Source: CAVTWD01 sp963738325
GTDB taxonomy: Bacteria > Actinomycetota > Acidimicrobiia > Acidimicrobiales > Ilumatobacteraceae
Assembly (NCBI GenBank): GCA_963738325.1
Contig: CAVTWD010000001.1
Location: forward strand, 496,001 to 560,000
Direction of reading: 5' to 3'
DNA: 64,000 nt
The translations under genes and the position numbers were made by a program. Each line of letters begins with the position of its first letter. The first letter of the stretch is position 1. Below, one piece after another: positions 27,513 to 37,043 of this stretch. Under the pieces are notes generated by a model. It had not been told where the DNA came from and ran no database searches. It saw nothing but the letters and a program-made list of their open reading frames with translations.

Positions 27513-28599
27513 TCAGGGGTAGCCGATCTCGGCGAGGGCGGCACGGAGGTCGGCTTCCCACGACTCGGGGGAGGCGACCGGGGCCACCTCACCGGCGCCG
27601 CGTGCGAGGAATACCTCCACGGCCTCGACGAGGAGCCGAGGATCCGTGCTGGCCGCCACGGCGCCCCCCAGCTCCAGCTCGTGCATCAGGTTCTCGCGGC
27701 CGTGCCCCGGGACGACGTCGAGCAGCACCAGGCCCCGCCCCACCACCCGGGCCTCGCGGCACGTGTCTCCCGAGCTGGTGACGACGACGTCGGACGCGGC
27801 CATCAGCGTCGGCACCTCATCGGTGTAACCGAATGGCACGATCCGACGCGTTGCCGGCGGCTTCGAGCCGGGACTGGAGGCGGCGGTTGTTGCCGGCGAC
27901 GGCGAGGACCCAGATCCCCGCGGCGGCGAGGCGCCGGGCGGCGGCCTCGAGCGGGCCGATGCCGAACCCGCCGGACATGAGCAGGGCGCACGGCGCGTCC
28001 TCCGGGACGCCCAGCTCGGCGCGGGCCGTTGACCGCCCCGGGGCGCGGTAGAACTCGGGGCGGACCGGCGCGGTGACGACGACCACCCGGGCACGCGGGC
28101 GGTAGGCCTGCACCGAGCGGGCCGCCAGGTCCGAGGTCACGAGGAACAGGTCGGTGCCCTCGTGCACCCACAAGCGGTGCGCGTAGGAATCGGTCATGAA
28201 CACGACCGTGGTGACTCGGGGACGCTCGCGCTTCAGGCGGGAGCCGGCCGCCGCGCCCGTGGCGAAGACCGAGAGCACGAGGTCCGGCTGGACGCGCTCG
28301 ACCTCCTCGAGGAAGCGCGGGTAGAGGGCCCGCAGCGCGGCCGCGTCGGCGCCCCGCGCCAAGCGGCCGCCCGTCCGCAGGTGCGAGAAGTGGAACGCGT
28401 CGTAGAGGGCGGCGCGCCCGAGCAGCTTCCAGAAGACCCATTCGCCCGCGGCCGAGCCCGTGTCTCCCATGAGCTCGATCGAATCGACGATCCTGCTCGT
28501 GACCCCGAGGGGCGTGAGGGCCGCGGCCGAGGCCTCCGCCACGGTGTCGTGGCCTTTGCCGAACCGCCCGGACAGGATGAGGGCGCGGTGGTCGTTCAC
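27513..28599 (-). CDS. MGDG synthase-like glycosyltransferase (frameshifted)
   Basis: About 362 aa GT-B fold enzyme related to monogalactosyldiacylglycerol synthase and processive diacylglycerol glucosyltransferases (GT28 type); probable lipid glycosyltransferase. N-terminal ALILSGRFGKGHDTVAEA is the acceptor-side glycine/His motif; CALLMSGGFGIGPLEAA is the linker-to-donor domain; RIVPFGYTDEVPTLMAASDV and the donor-site VTSSGDTCREA follow. The frame breaks near 27838-27850. GTG 28599 overlaps the deacetylase stop (GTGA). Last gene of the five-gene operon. Confidence 0.75.
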
Positions 28600-29329
28600 G
28601 GCCCCGATGCGACGAGCTGGTCGAGGGTGACCGTGGTCAACCCGCGTCGTTCGAGGGCCGCGGCCAACGGTTCGAGCGCCTGGCGCGCCGTGGCCGCTGA
28701 GCCCGGCGGTGACGTCACGTCGCTGTCGTGCAGCAAGACGATGGCGCCCGGCCCGAGCCCCCGCTCGACGCTGCCCGCGACGGCACTGGGGTCAGCCCGG
28801 GCCCACTCCCGGCCCCAGGCCGACCAGAGCACCAGCCCGAGGCGACGGCGCCGCCCCGCGAGCACCGTTCCCGCGCTCGCCTGCCCGTACGGGGGGCGGT
28901 ACCAGCGGGGCCGCACGCCGCAGGCACCCAATGCGTCGAGGGCCCGGTCCAGGTCGCGGCTGACCCAGCCCGGAGATCTGGCCAGGTGATGGGCGTGCTC
29001 GTCACCGTGGGTCTCGACCTCGTGCCCCCTTCGCAGGATCTCACCCACGAGGTCCGGATGGGCGCGGACGTTCCGGCCGAGGCAGAAGAACGTGGCCGCG
29101 AGCCCGAGCCGATCGAGGTCGTCGAGTAGACGGGAGGGTCTCGGGCCCCGGCCCATCGTCGAAAGTGAGGGCCACCTTCGCCACCGCCGGACCGCGCCAG
29201 CGGCACCAGCCGTCGCGCAGCGAGCGGGCCGGCGTCCACTGGCCGAGCGAGGCGACGCTCGGCCCGTGCGCTGGAGCGCGGCCGCGGTCAGGCCGGTGAG
29301 ATCGGCCAACGCAGGCGCGCCGGCATCAT
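28596..29329 (-). CDS. NodB-type polysaccharide deacetylase (multiple frameshifts)
   Basis: About 244 aa CE4 metal-dependent de-N-acylase. Motif 1 VALTFDDGPGPET is read in one frame; after a break near 29134 the rest is in another: TFFCLGRNVRAHPDLV, zinc motif ETHGDEHAHHLARS, RPRWYRPPYGQ and IVLLHDSD. One or two further breaks lie between 29250 and 29320. The start is inferred as ATG 29329, whose ATGA overlaps the epimerase stop, in line with every other junction of this operon. No signal peptide is evident, which would fit a cytoplasmic substrate such as a lipid-linked sugar (compare ArnD), but the broken N-terminus makes this weak. Confidence 0.7.
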
Positions 29330-30239
29330 CCCTGTCGTTGGCGCCGGTACCAGTCGACGTAGCGGCGCAAGCCCTGGTCGAACGGCGTCGTGGCGCGCCC
29401 ATCCGAGCACGCGGCGGGCCTTCTCGGCGGAGACGACCGTGCCGGCGAAGTCGCCGGGACGACCCGGGAGGTGCTCGACCGAGGCATGACCGCCGACGAG
29501 CCTGGCGACGCCTTCCGCGAGCTGGCGGATGCTGACCGGCTCCTCGCCTTCGAGGTTGAACACCTGGTTCTCCCCGTCAAGGCCGAGGGCCAGCGTGTGG
29601 GCCTCGGCGAGGTCTTCCACTGCCACGTAGGCGCGGAACTGCGAGCCGTCGCCGTGGATCGTGATGGGCTCCCCGTCGAGGGCGAGGCCGACGAAGCGTG
29701 GCATCACGAGCTCGCGCGCATCCGCGGGCCGTAGGGGATGCCATAGCGCAGGATCGTGAACCGCTGGCCGTACAAGCGGTGGTACTCGTGCACGACCATC
29801 TCGGCCGCGATCTTCGACGCGGTGTAGAGATGGCCGCTGCGACCGGGGTCGAGCGGGGCGTCCTCGTCGAAGGGACTCGCACCACGCGTCGCCCCGTAGA
29901 CCCACACCGTGCTGGCGAGCACGCGCGCGGTCCACGTTCGTCGCGCCGAGCCGCCTCCCAGACGTTGGCGGTGCCCGTGACGTTGATCTCGAGCGTGTCG
30001 ATCGGGTGGTCGTAGGCCACGTTCACGTTCGAGACGGCCGCGAGGTGGAAGACGGCGTCGGCCCCGCGAAGGCCCGCACGAGCCCGTCGAGGTCGCGGAC
30101 GTCGACCGTGTCGAACTCGAGGTCCGGGCGGTGGGGCGGGAGCGGTCGTCGAGGACGAGCAGGTCGTGCTCGTCGGCTCGGAGCCGGTCGACGACGTGCT
30201 GCCGATGAAGCCGGACCCGCCGGTGATGGCGATGCGCAT
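29326..30239 (-). CDS. NAD-dependent sugar epimerase/dehydratase (multiple frameshifts)
   Basis: About 304 aa extended SDR acting on nucleotide sugars. MRIAITGGSGFIGS at the N-terminus binds NAD; then ADAVFHLAAVSNVNVAYDHP, LASTVWVYGATRG, catalytic YTASK (Tyr and Lys), RFTILRYGIPYGPRMR, and the end LRRYVDWYRRQRQG, each in its proper order but in changing frames. At least four indels are needed. The start ATG 30239 overlaps the aminotransferase stop (TGATG). Confidence 0.78.
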
Positions 30240-31383
30240 CAGGCCACCGCGCCCCGCCGCCGGCCGAGCACCAAAGCCACGGACTCGACCACGTGCTCGG
30301 CTTCGGCCTCGGTCATGTCCGAGTGCACCGGGAGGCAGACATGGCGGGCGCACACGTCATCGGCCACCGGGCAGGGACCTCCGGGCAGCGATCGCGAACA
30401 CCGGCTCGGCCGAGAGCGGCCGCGCGTAGACCTCGCCGCTCAACCAGACGTCGTGGTCGGCCCGCAGCCGGTCCTTGAGGCGCTGGCGGTCGATGCCAGG
30501 GTCGAGGAGGGCGAGGTACTTGTAGTAGTTGCTGCGCACGCCGTCGGACACGGGGATGGGCGTGAGACGCAGGCTGGTCGGCGAGAGCTTCGTCGTAGAG
30601 GCGGCCGACTCGCCGGCGCGTCGGCGATCAACTGCGTCGAGCCGTTCCAGGTGGACGACACCGACGGCCGCGTGCAGCTCGCTCATCCGCCAGGCGTACC
30701 CGAGGCGCACGTGCTCGCCGCCGAGGAAGCCGGCCTTGCCCTGGTCGCGGTAGATGCGAGCGTCGGCGCGCGAGGCTCTCGTCGGCGGTGAGGATCATGC
30801 CGCCCTCACCGCTGGTGACCACCTTCGTCGGGTAGAAGGAGAACGCGGCGGCGTGCCCGAACGTGCCCGCACGGCGTCCGAACGCCGAGCTGCCGTGCGC
30901 GTGGGCGGCGTCCTCCACCAACACCACGTCTCGGCTCGTCGCAGAGCGCCGCGATGGCCTCGATCTCGGGCGTCACGACGCCCCCGATGTGCACGATCAC
31001 TGCGGCCGCAGTCCGATCGGTGGTCCGCTGCCTCGACGCGTGCGCAGGGAGAGGGCGAGCGTGGTCGGGTCGATGTCGGCGAGACGGACCGTCGCTCGCC
31101 GGCGTGGAGGGCGGCGGCCGCCGTGGCGAAGAACGTGTTGGCGGGGACGATCACTTCCTGCCCGGCGAGGCCGAGGCCGCGGAAGATGATCTCGAGCGCG
31201 CTCGTGCCGCTGTTCACCGCGACGGCGTGGGGCCGGTCGTGGCACGAGCGCGAAGGCCGTCTCGAAGCGCTCTCCGAGTGGACCCAGGGTGAGCGCCCCC
31301 GTGGCCAAGGATTGGTCGACGAGCTCGAGCACACGGGCGCGGTCGGCGGGCGGGAACGCGATTCGAGCGGCGGGAACCTTCAC
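30239..31383 (-). CDS. DegT/DnrJ/EryC1 aminotransferase (multiple frameshifts)
   Basis: About 381 aa PLP-dependent sugar aminotransferase. In order, in several frames: RIAFPPADRARVLELVDQSL, VAVNSGTSALEIIFRGLGLA (phosphate-binding SGTSAL), VIVPANTFFATAAA, VLVEDAAHAHGSS (Asp to the PLP ring), AFSFYPTKVVTSGEGGM (Lys of the Schiff base), MSELHAAVGVVHLERLD and VCARHVCLPVHSDMTEAEAE. Five or more indels are required. GTG 31383 overlaps the transporter stop (GTGA). Expected to form an aminosugar from a keto-sugar made by a dehydratase or dehydrogenase. Confidence 0.8.
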
Positions 31384-32282
31384 GCAGTGGTCCTTCGGAT
31401 GGCTTCTTCGGTGGCCTCGACCTCGCCGGCGACGGCGGGGCTCCGGCAAAGGTACGCGAGTGCGCCGACCGTCATGGTGACCGAGAGGACGGCGAAGACA
31501 CCGCGCCCTCCGCCGACGCGGAGATGCTCGCCGAAGAGGAGCACGCCGAGGAGCACCGCGGCCAGCGGATCGACGACCTCGATGATGGGGAGCGACACCT
31601 TCGCGTGGCCGGCCTGGTAGGCGCTCTGCTGCAGCAGGACGGCGAGCGCGCCGGCGACGATGAGCGCGTACGGCTCCCAGGAGCGCATGGTCGACCACAG
31701 TCCGCCGTCGAGGGCGGACCCGAACGCCTTGCCGAGCACGGCCATGGCCCCGGCGGCCAGACCGGCGGCGACCCCCAGCAGGGCGGCGCGACGAGCCCCG
31801 GTGGTCTGCACACCGGCGAGGCCGGCGGCGGCCATGGCGACGCCCACCACGATGCCGGCGGCCATCCAGGACTGCAGCCCCACGTCGGCATCGCCGGCAT
31901 GGGTGGGCGCCACCGCCACGAGGAAGACGCAGAGCCCGGACGCGGCCACGCCGATCGACAGCCATTCCCCCGCGGTCAAGGCCTTCCCGCCCCATGCCCA
32001 GTTCAAGAGCAGGGCGAACACGACGGCGGTCATGATGATCGGCTGCACGACGACGAGCGGGCCGACCCGCAGCGCGGCCACCTCGAGCAGGAAGCCCAAC
32101 ACGTCGCACACCAGGCCCAGCAGCCACCAGGGGTCGCGGGCGAGGCGGACCAGGAGACCGACCCGCAGGGACAGCTCATCGGGCTGCGCTGCCGCGGCGC
32201 GGTGCTGCAGGGCCACCCCGGCGCCGAACACGGCGGCGGCCAGGAGGCCAAGGAGCACCGAGGCCACGATGGACGGACTCAC
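31380..32282 (-). CDS. DMT-superfamily (EamA/NIPA-like) membrane transporter
   Basis: 300 aa with about nine or ten membrane helices, for example SIVASVLLGLLAAAVFGAGV, VGPLVVVQPIIMTAVVFALL and DPLAAVLLGVLLFGEHLRVG. Both halves show the EamA-type repeat with Pro and Glu residues in the last helices. First gene of the minus-strand operon and intact. In the Arn system small EamA-type proteins flip the lipid-linked aminosugar, and a similar role here is inferred from context; ion or metabolite transport is the alternative. Confidence 0.8.
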   Translation of the reverse strand: MSPSIVASVLLGLLAAAVFGAGVALQHRAAAAQPDELSLRVGLLVRLARDPWWLLGLVCDVLGFLLEVAALRVGPLVVVQPIIMTAVVFALLLNWAWGGKALTAGEWLSIGVAASGLCVFLVAVAPTHAGDADVGLQSWMAAGIVVGVAMAAAGLAGVQTTGARRAALLGVAAGLAAGAMAVLGKAFGSALDGGLWSTMRSWEPYALIVAGALAVLLQQSAYQAGHAKVSLPIIEVVDPLAAVLLGVLLFGEHLRVGGGRGVFAVLSVTMTVGALAYLCRSPAVAGEVEATEEAIRRTTA

Positions 32283-32359
32283 CCTTGCAGTGAATCACGG
32301 CGGGGACCCCTCTGCGGCGACTTCGCCCGGGAGGGGGCGCGCTGTGGCATCGTGGGGGG

Positions 32360-33229
32360 GTGCGCGGACGGGTTCGCGGCCTTGTCTGGCCCGTGGTCAT
32401 GGTGGGGTCGCTGGCCGCGGTGGCATGGGGTTTCCGGGCCGGTATCCCCGTTGGCCTCTGGGCATTCGCGGTGTCCGCCGGTAACGTCATCGTGCTTCTC
32501 GGCCTGGAACAGCTTCTGCCTCGGGTTCCCGGTGTGAGCATGTTCCGCGACGGTCAGACTCCCAACGACCTCGGGCACAGCGTCTTGGTGGCCGGGGCGG
32601 CGCGCACGCTGGCGGGACCGTTGGCCGCCGCGGTCGTGGCCCTCGTTCTCGCCACCGAACGGGGGCATCGTGGGGTGCTCCATTGGCCAGGGCACTGGTG
32701 GCTTCCGGCCCAGGTGGTGCTCGGGCTGTTCATCTGGAGCTTCGTCTCCTACTGGACCCACCGCTGGTGTCACCGAGTCGGCTGGCTCTGGCGCTTCCAC
32801 GCCCTGCACCACGACGTTCCCGCCATGCACGTGCTGAAGGGGAGCCGCATCCACGTGGGCGAAGACCTCATCCGCACCTTCTTGATGATGTTGCCGCTCT
32901 ACGCCCTCGGCGTCCCGGCCATCGTGCTCGTGTGGATCTCGCTCTGGAACAACTTCGAAGGCGCCCTTGGTCACGCCAATATCGACTATGCCTTCCCGTC
33001 CTGGGCGCACTGGGTCCTGCCCACGCCCGGGGATCACCTCGTCCACCACTCCGCCGACCGCGACCTCCAAAACGCCAACTTCCACGGGATCACGCCGCTG
33101 TGGGACGTCGTCTTCGGCACCTTCCGGCATCCCGATCGCCATCCGGTGCGGAGGGTGGGCATCGAGGAGCCGCTGCCGCGCGGCTTCGTGGCGCAGCTCC
33201 TGGCGCCCGCGACATTGGCCGCGACCTGA
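32360..33229 (+). CDS. Fatty acid hydroxylase/sterol desaturase family membrane oxygenase
   Basis: 289 aa integral membrane di-iron enzyme. Three or four N-terminal hydrophobic helices, then the histidine clusters THRWCHR, HALHHD, and HLVHHSADRDLQNAN. Another conserved block is NNFEGALGHANIDY. Acts on a lipid; the substrate is unknown. GTG 32360 follows CATCGTGGGGGG, so a leaderless start is possible. Divergent from the envelope operon and convergent with the P450 gene. Confidence 0.88.
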   Translation: MRGRVRGLVWPVVMVGSLAAVAWGFRAGIPVGLWAFAVSAGNVIVLLGLEQLLPRVPGVSMFRDGQTPNDLGHSVLVAGAARTLAGPLAAAVVALVLATERGHRGVLHWPGHWWLPAQVVLGLFIWSFVSYWTHRWCHRVGWLWRFHALHHDVPAMHVLKGSRIHVGEDLIRTFLMMLPLYALGVPAIVLVWISLWNNFEGALGHANIDYAFPSWAHWVLPTPGDHLVHHSADRDLQNANFHGITPLWDVVFGTFRHPDRHPVRRVGIEEPLPRGFVAQLLAPATLAAT

Positions 33230-33238
33230 GCCCTTGGC

Positions 33239-34401
33239 TCAGGGGCGCACGGGCAGGACGGAGAAACCCCGGAAGTTCGGAGTCGTCACGCGGACGCCTC
33301 CCGCGAGATCCACTTCCCACGCCTTCGACCGGGCGAGGAGCTCCTCGAACAGGATGCGCCCCATCGAGCGGGCCAGCGGCGCGCCGACGCAGAAGTGGTT
33401 GCCGTGACCGAGGCCGAGATGGCGCTGGGTGTCGCGGTCGATGTCGAACCGGTCCGGGTCAGGGAAGCGCTCCGGGTCGCGGTTGGCCGCCCCGATGTGG
33501 ACGAGCACTTGCGCCCCTTCCGGGATCGTCGTGTCGCGCAGCTCGACGTCGTGCGTCGGCGTGCGCACGAATCCCTGGGCGGGTGCATCCCAGCGCATGA
33601 CCTCTTCGAGCGCGGCCGGCAGGAGCGTGAGGTCGTCTCGCACGCGACGGCGAGCCTCGGTGTCGAGGGCGAGCGCCCGCACCGTGTTCGTCAGGAAGTT
33701 GTTCACCGACTCGAAGCCAGCCGTCAGGAAGGTCATCGTGGTGACGACGACCTGGTCGTCGCTGAGTCGTTCGCCTTCGTCGCGGACGCCGAGCATGGCC
33801 GACATCAGATCGCCGCCCGAGTGTGCCACCCGCTCGGCCAGCAGCCGGTCGAGGTAGGCGCGGAGGTTGCGCATGGCCACGGCCTGTTTCGGCTCGCGGC
33901 CATCAACCGCCTTCTCCCGCAGGAAGAAGTCGTCGAGCCAGTGCCGTAGCCGCAGGAACTCGCTCTCTGGCAGCCCGAACAACGCGCCGAGCACAACGCG
34001 TTGAAAGGAGCCGAGACATCGGCCACGAACTCGATGTCACCTTCGGTCGCGGCCCGGTCCGCCAGCTCCATGGCCAAGGCCCGGACGCGCGGTTCGAGGA
34101 CGGCGACGGTGGTCGGCGTGAAGGCCTTGTTCACGAGCTTCCGCGCCATGGTGTGGCGCGGGGGGTCCGTGGTACCGAGGGTCCTGCCGATTCGCTCGGG
34201 CAGATCGTTCAGCAGGTTCCCTCGCCGCTGTGACGACCACGTCCTCCAGTCGCTGAAGGCGCCCAGGCAGTCGTCGAAGCGGGTGAGCACCCAGACGTCC
34301 TCGATGGAGGAGTAGTGGATCGGGTCGTGCTCGCGGAGCTCCGCGTACAGGGGGTAGGGGTCGTCGAGCGCAGGGAAGGAGAGCTCGTAGGTGACGGCCA
34401 T
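33239..34401 (-). CDS. Cytochrome P450 (frameshifted)
   Basis: About 387 aa soluble bacterial P450. N-terminal half: MAVTYELSFPALDDPYPLYA, DPPRHTMARKLVNKAFTP. C-terminal half: I-helix FLTAGFESVNNFLTN (usual AGxxT is AGFES), ExxR in ALEEVMR, and heme loop GLGHGNHFCVGAPLAR with the Cys ligand. The frame breaks near 33999-34003, where one missing base joins APFNAL to VLGALFGLPE. GGAG lies upstream of ATG 34401. Nine bases separate its stop from the convergent hydroxylase gene. Confidence 0.88.
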
Positions 34402-34809
34402 GCCGGCTCCAAGTATGTCCGCGACGCGGGCGCGAGACCTTCCCCGATGGACGCGAGCTCCGTTCGGCTGCGCAGAGCAACGGCTGAGGGACGTCGCACC
34501 GAGGCCATGACCGGGCTGCAGACGGGCGAGCGCCGGCGCGACCATCCGTGTGCCCTCCCCCGGAGGAGCGGTTCCCGACGGGCGGTTCGGTGAGTCGACC
34601 ACCGGGAGAGGTCGGCCTCTATCGTCGTGCTCGCAGCGTGGCGCCGTCATGAGCCGAGCGGCCCAGACGACGTTTCGATCGGGTTTCGCCCTGCGCCTTT
34701 GCCCCCGACGAGCCGGCGACCAGCCGACGACCAGCCGGCCGCGAGCCGGAGACGAGCCCGATGGCACTACGCGGCTACCCCCGGGGTGGCGTCCCTAGGA
34801 TCGCACGCG
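34402..34809. other. Intergenic region, no gene seen
   Basis: About 400 bp between the divergent P450 and PPK2 genes. Open frames here have no recognisable motif and no ribosome-binding site. It holds a run of imperfect GACGAGCCGG/GACCAGCCGG copies at 34706-34758 and the PPK2 -10 box at 34796-34801. Otherwise nothing is supported. Confidence 0.6.
34796..34801 (+). promoter_or_regulatory. -10 box of leaderless ppk2 promoter
   Basis: TAGGAT ends 8 nt before ATG 34810 with no Shine-Dalgarno between. Confidence 0.5.
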
Positions 34810-35610
34810 ATGGGCCGTCTCGAGGACCTGGACATGTCCGCCAAGCTGGGCCGGGGCGAGTACGAGCGACGGCTCACCGCCGCCCAACGCCGCCTGCTCC
34901 AACTGCGGCTGCACCTGGGGGGGCAGCTCGGCTCCGGCCACGTCGGCCCCGGGCTGCTCGTCATCCTCGAGGGGCCGGACGCCGGCGGGAAAGGGGGGGC
35001 CATCAAGCGGATCGTCGGGCCGCTCGACCCCCGCCACTACCGCGTCTCCACCTTCGCGGCGCCGAGCTACGACGAGAAGCGACACCACTTCCTGTGGCGG
35101 TTCTACCGGGAGTTGCCCGGCGTCGGGGGCATGGCGGTGTTCGACCGGAGCTGGTACGGGCGGGTGCTCGTCGAACGCGTCGAGGGCTTCGCCTCGCTCG
35201 ACCAGTGGAGCCGGGCGTACGACGAGATCGTCCAGTTCGAGCGCACGCTCGTGCTGGAGGGCCTGATCCTGGTGAAGTTGTGGATGCACATCAGCGACGC
35301 CGAGCAGCTCCGCCGGTTCGAGTCCCGAGCCGGGGATCCACTCCGGCGGTGGAAGCTCACCCCGGAGGACTGGCGCAACCGTGAGCGCAACCGTGAGCAC
35401 GACGAGGCGGCCGAGGATCTCTTCCGCCGCACCGACCACGAGCTCGCCCCCTGGGACCTCCTCGCCGCCGAGCAGAAGCGCTATGCCCGGGTGAAGGTGC
35501 TGGAGACCCTGAACGCCCGGATCGAGCAGGGCATGCGCCGGTGGGGGACACAAGTGCCGAGTCTCGAGGAGCTGGCCCGCTTGGTCAGGCTCGAGCGCGA
35601 GGACCACTGA
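34810..35610 (+). CDS. ppk2: Polyphosphate kinase 2 (PPK2) family protein
   Basis: 266 aa, single-domain PPK2 that transfers phosphate between polyphosphate and nucleotides. Walker A ILEGPDAGGKGGAIKRIV near residue 58, lid and Walker B in MAVFDRSWYGRVLVERVEGF, then KLWMHISDAEQLRRFESR and the RRTDHELAPWDLL block. The frame is open upstream, but ATG 34810 fits the family N-terminus. Direction of reaction (NDP or NMP phosphorylation) cannot be told. Confidence 0.92.
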   Translation: MGRLEDLDMSAKLGRGEYERRLTAAQRRLLQLRLHLGGQLGSGHVGPGLLVILEGPDAGGKGGAIKRIVGPLDPRHYRVSTFAAPSYDEKRHHFLWRFYRELPGVGGMAVFDRSWYGRVLVERVEGFASLDQWSRAYDEIVQFERTLVLEGLILVKLWMHISDAEQLRRFESRAGDPLRRWKLTPEDWRNRERNREHDEAAEDLFRRTDHELAPWDLLAAEQKRYARVKVLETLNARIEQGMRRWGTQVPSLEELARLVRLEREDH

Positions 35611-35619
35611 GGCCGGGGG

Positions 35620-36312
35620 TCAGCCGCCGGGCGCCACCGTCCCGACGAGCACGCGCCGGCCCGAGGAGGCCTGGTCGCCGTCGGCCTGCTCCTCGGTGAT
35701 CGTGAGGGTGGGGAAGTCGAAGGGCGACACCCCGGCCCAGAGCGTGACCGCCTTCGCCTCGTTGAAGGTGCCGATCGGCACGAGGACGCCCGCCGCGTTC
35801 TTGAGCCACGCCTGGTAATAGCGCCCGTTGTCGAGCCGGGGGAGCCCGGTCGCGTCCAGCTCGATCCGCCAGCCCGAATCGGTCTTCGTCATGCTCACGT
35901 GCCCGCTCGCGCCGGGGGCCAGATCGGTCGCCGCGAGCGCAGCGCTGAAGTGCTGCGGTCCGGGATGGTTGCGCTGGAGCACGAACCCGATCCCGAACAG
36001 GAGGATGATCGCGGCGGCGGCAGCCAGCACGGGCCAGACGAGTCGCGGTCTGCGGCGAGCCGTGATCGGTGTCGTGGTGGCGATGCGCTCGGTCGGCGCC
36101 GGAGCGGGGAGTCCCGGGCGGGGCTCGGTCGCGATGGCCGCGACGATGCGGTCTTCGAGCGCGGGGCTGGGTTCGTCCCAGACGGACGCGTCGGCCAGCA
36201 GGGCCCGCAGCTCGTCGAGGTCGGCCCGTTCGTCGGCGCTCAACGCGTCGTCGCGTCGCCCGCCCGCGCCGTCTCGGACCAGGTATTCGATCCGGTCGTC
36301 GTCGGTGCTCAC
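35620..36312 (-). CDS. RskA-like anti-sigma factor (second pair)
   Basis: 230 aa. The N-terminal cytoplasmic part (ALSADERADLDELRALLAD) is acidic; a single membrane helix (LVWPVLAAAAAIILLFGIGF) is at about residues 90-110; the extracytoplasmic domain has the RskA-type strand YYQAWLKNAAGVLVPIGTF and ends near GRRVLVGTVAPGG. GTG 36312 overlaps the sigma stop. It is likely released by proteolysis to activate the sigma factor, by analogy with RskA. Confidence 0.82.
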   Translation of the reverse strand: MSTDDDRIEYLVRDGAGGRRDDALSADERADLDELRALLADASVWDEPSPALEDRIVAAIATEPRPGLPAPAPTERIATTTPITARRRPRLVWPVLAAAAAIILLFGIGFVLQRNHPGPQHFSAALAATDLAPGASGHVSMTKTDSGWRIELDATGLPRLDNGRYYQAWLKNAAGVLVPIGTFNEAKAVTLWAGVSPFDFPTLTITEEQADGDQASSGRRVLVGTVAPGG

Positions 36313-36908
36313 GGCCTCTCCTCGCTCTCATCTTGCTTACGTCGTCGGCCGCTCATCGGTTCCCTCACGCGGTCCTGGCGCAGATGTCCGAGCCGGCCCG
36401 CGAGGCGGCGATGGGCACGGAACGAGCGCGACTTCACCGTTCCGACCGGGACACCGAGCCGCTCGGCGATCTCGACGTGGGTCAGGCCGTCGAGGTGTTG
36501 GAGCCGCACCACCTCGCGCTCGTCATCGGGCAGCTCGGCGATGGCCTGGCGCACCTCCCAGGCGTCGTAGGCCGACTCGACCGAGGCGGGGAGCACCACG
36601 ACGGCCGCGGTGTCGGGGGCGACGTCGTCGAGGCGCTGAGCCGCTCGGCGCGACTCGCGACGGTGGATGTCGATAGCTGTCCGGCGGGCGATCGTCGCCA
36701 GCCACGGTCCGAGCTCGCGGCCGGGGTCGAAGCGCTCGGCCGAGCGCCATGCCTGCACGAAGCACTGTTGCGTCGCCTCCTCCGCGAGCTCGTGGTTGCC
36801 CAGGGTGCGACGGGCGACGGCGTACACCAGCCGGCCGTAGTCGCGGTACACGGCGCGCACGGCATCGGGATCACCACGCCGGAAGCCGGCGACGACCTCC
36901 GCATCCAC
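36309..36908 (-). CDS. ECF-type RNA polymerase sigma factor (second pair)
   Basis: 199 aa. Region 2: YRDYGRLVYAVARRTLGNHE and TQQCFVQAWRSAERFDPG with DIHRRE; region 4: ELPDDEREVVRLQHLDGLTH and VPVGTVKSRSFRAHRRL. GTG 36908 is preferred over GTG 36917 because TAGCGT ends 7 nt before it. Its stop overlaps the anti-sigma start by four bases. Divergent from the exported protein at 37044. Confidence 0.9.
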   Translation of the reverse strand: MDAEVVAGFRRGDPDAVRAVYRDYGRLVYAVARRTLGNHELAEEATQQCFVQAWRSAERFDPGRELGPWLATIARRTAIDIHRRESRRAAQRLDDVAPDTAAVVVLPASVESAYDAWEVRQAIAELPDDEREVVRLQHLDGLTHVEIAERLGVPVGTVKSRSFRAHRRLAGRLGHLRQDRVREPMSGRRRKQDESEERP

Positions 36909-36915
36909 TCGGGGC

Positions 36916-36921
36916 ACGCTA
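36916..36921 (-). promoter_or_regulatory. -10 box of leaderless sigma-factor promoter
   Basis: TAGCGT on the minus strand ends 7 nt before GTG 36908 and includes the alternative GTG 36917, which argues for the downstream start. Confidence 0.45.
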
Positions 36922-36966
36922 CTGCCGGCTCGTGACGCTCCGAGCGAGACCGCGCGTGGTGAGCGC

Positions 36967-36991
36967 GAACCGCGACAGGACCGGTGGCGTA
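36967..36991 (+). promoter_or_regulatory. Candidate ECF sigma-dependent promoter
   Basis: GAACC (36967-36971), 16 nt, then CGTA (36988-36991) resembles the GAAC-N16-CGT class of ECF promoters. It lies 52 bp upstream of the exported-protein gene and faces away from the sigma gene, suggesting that gene is a target. Confidence 0.4.
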
Positions 36992-37043
36992 CCTGCCTCC
37001 AGTCCCGAGCGCAGCGCCGGGGCGCCACACGAAAGGCAGCTAA

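Noticed and set aside
29326..31383. Epimerase and aminotransferase as pseudogenes undergoing decay
   Set aside because: All conserved motifs are present in order and start-stop overlaps are preserved; indels alone are the fault, which points to sequence error.
34706..34758. Degenerate GACGAGCCGG repeats as an operator or tandem element
   Set aside because: Units differ in length and sequence; likely chance in GC-rich DNA.
35320..35345. GGTTCGAGTCCC resembling a tRNA T-arm
   Set aside because: Inside the PPK2 coding region (RRFESRAGD) with no matching acceptor or anticodon arms around it.
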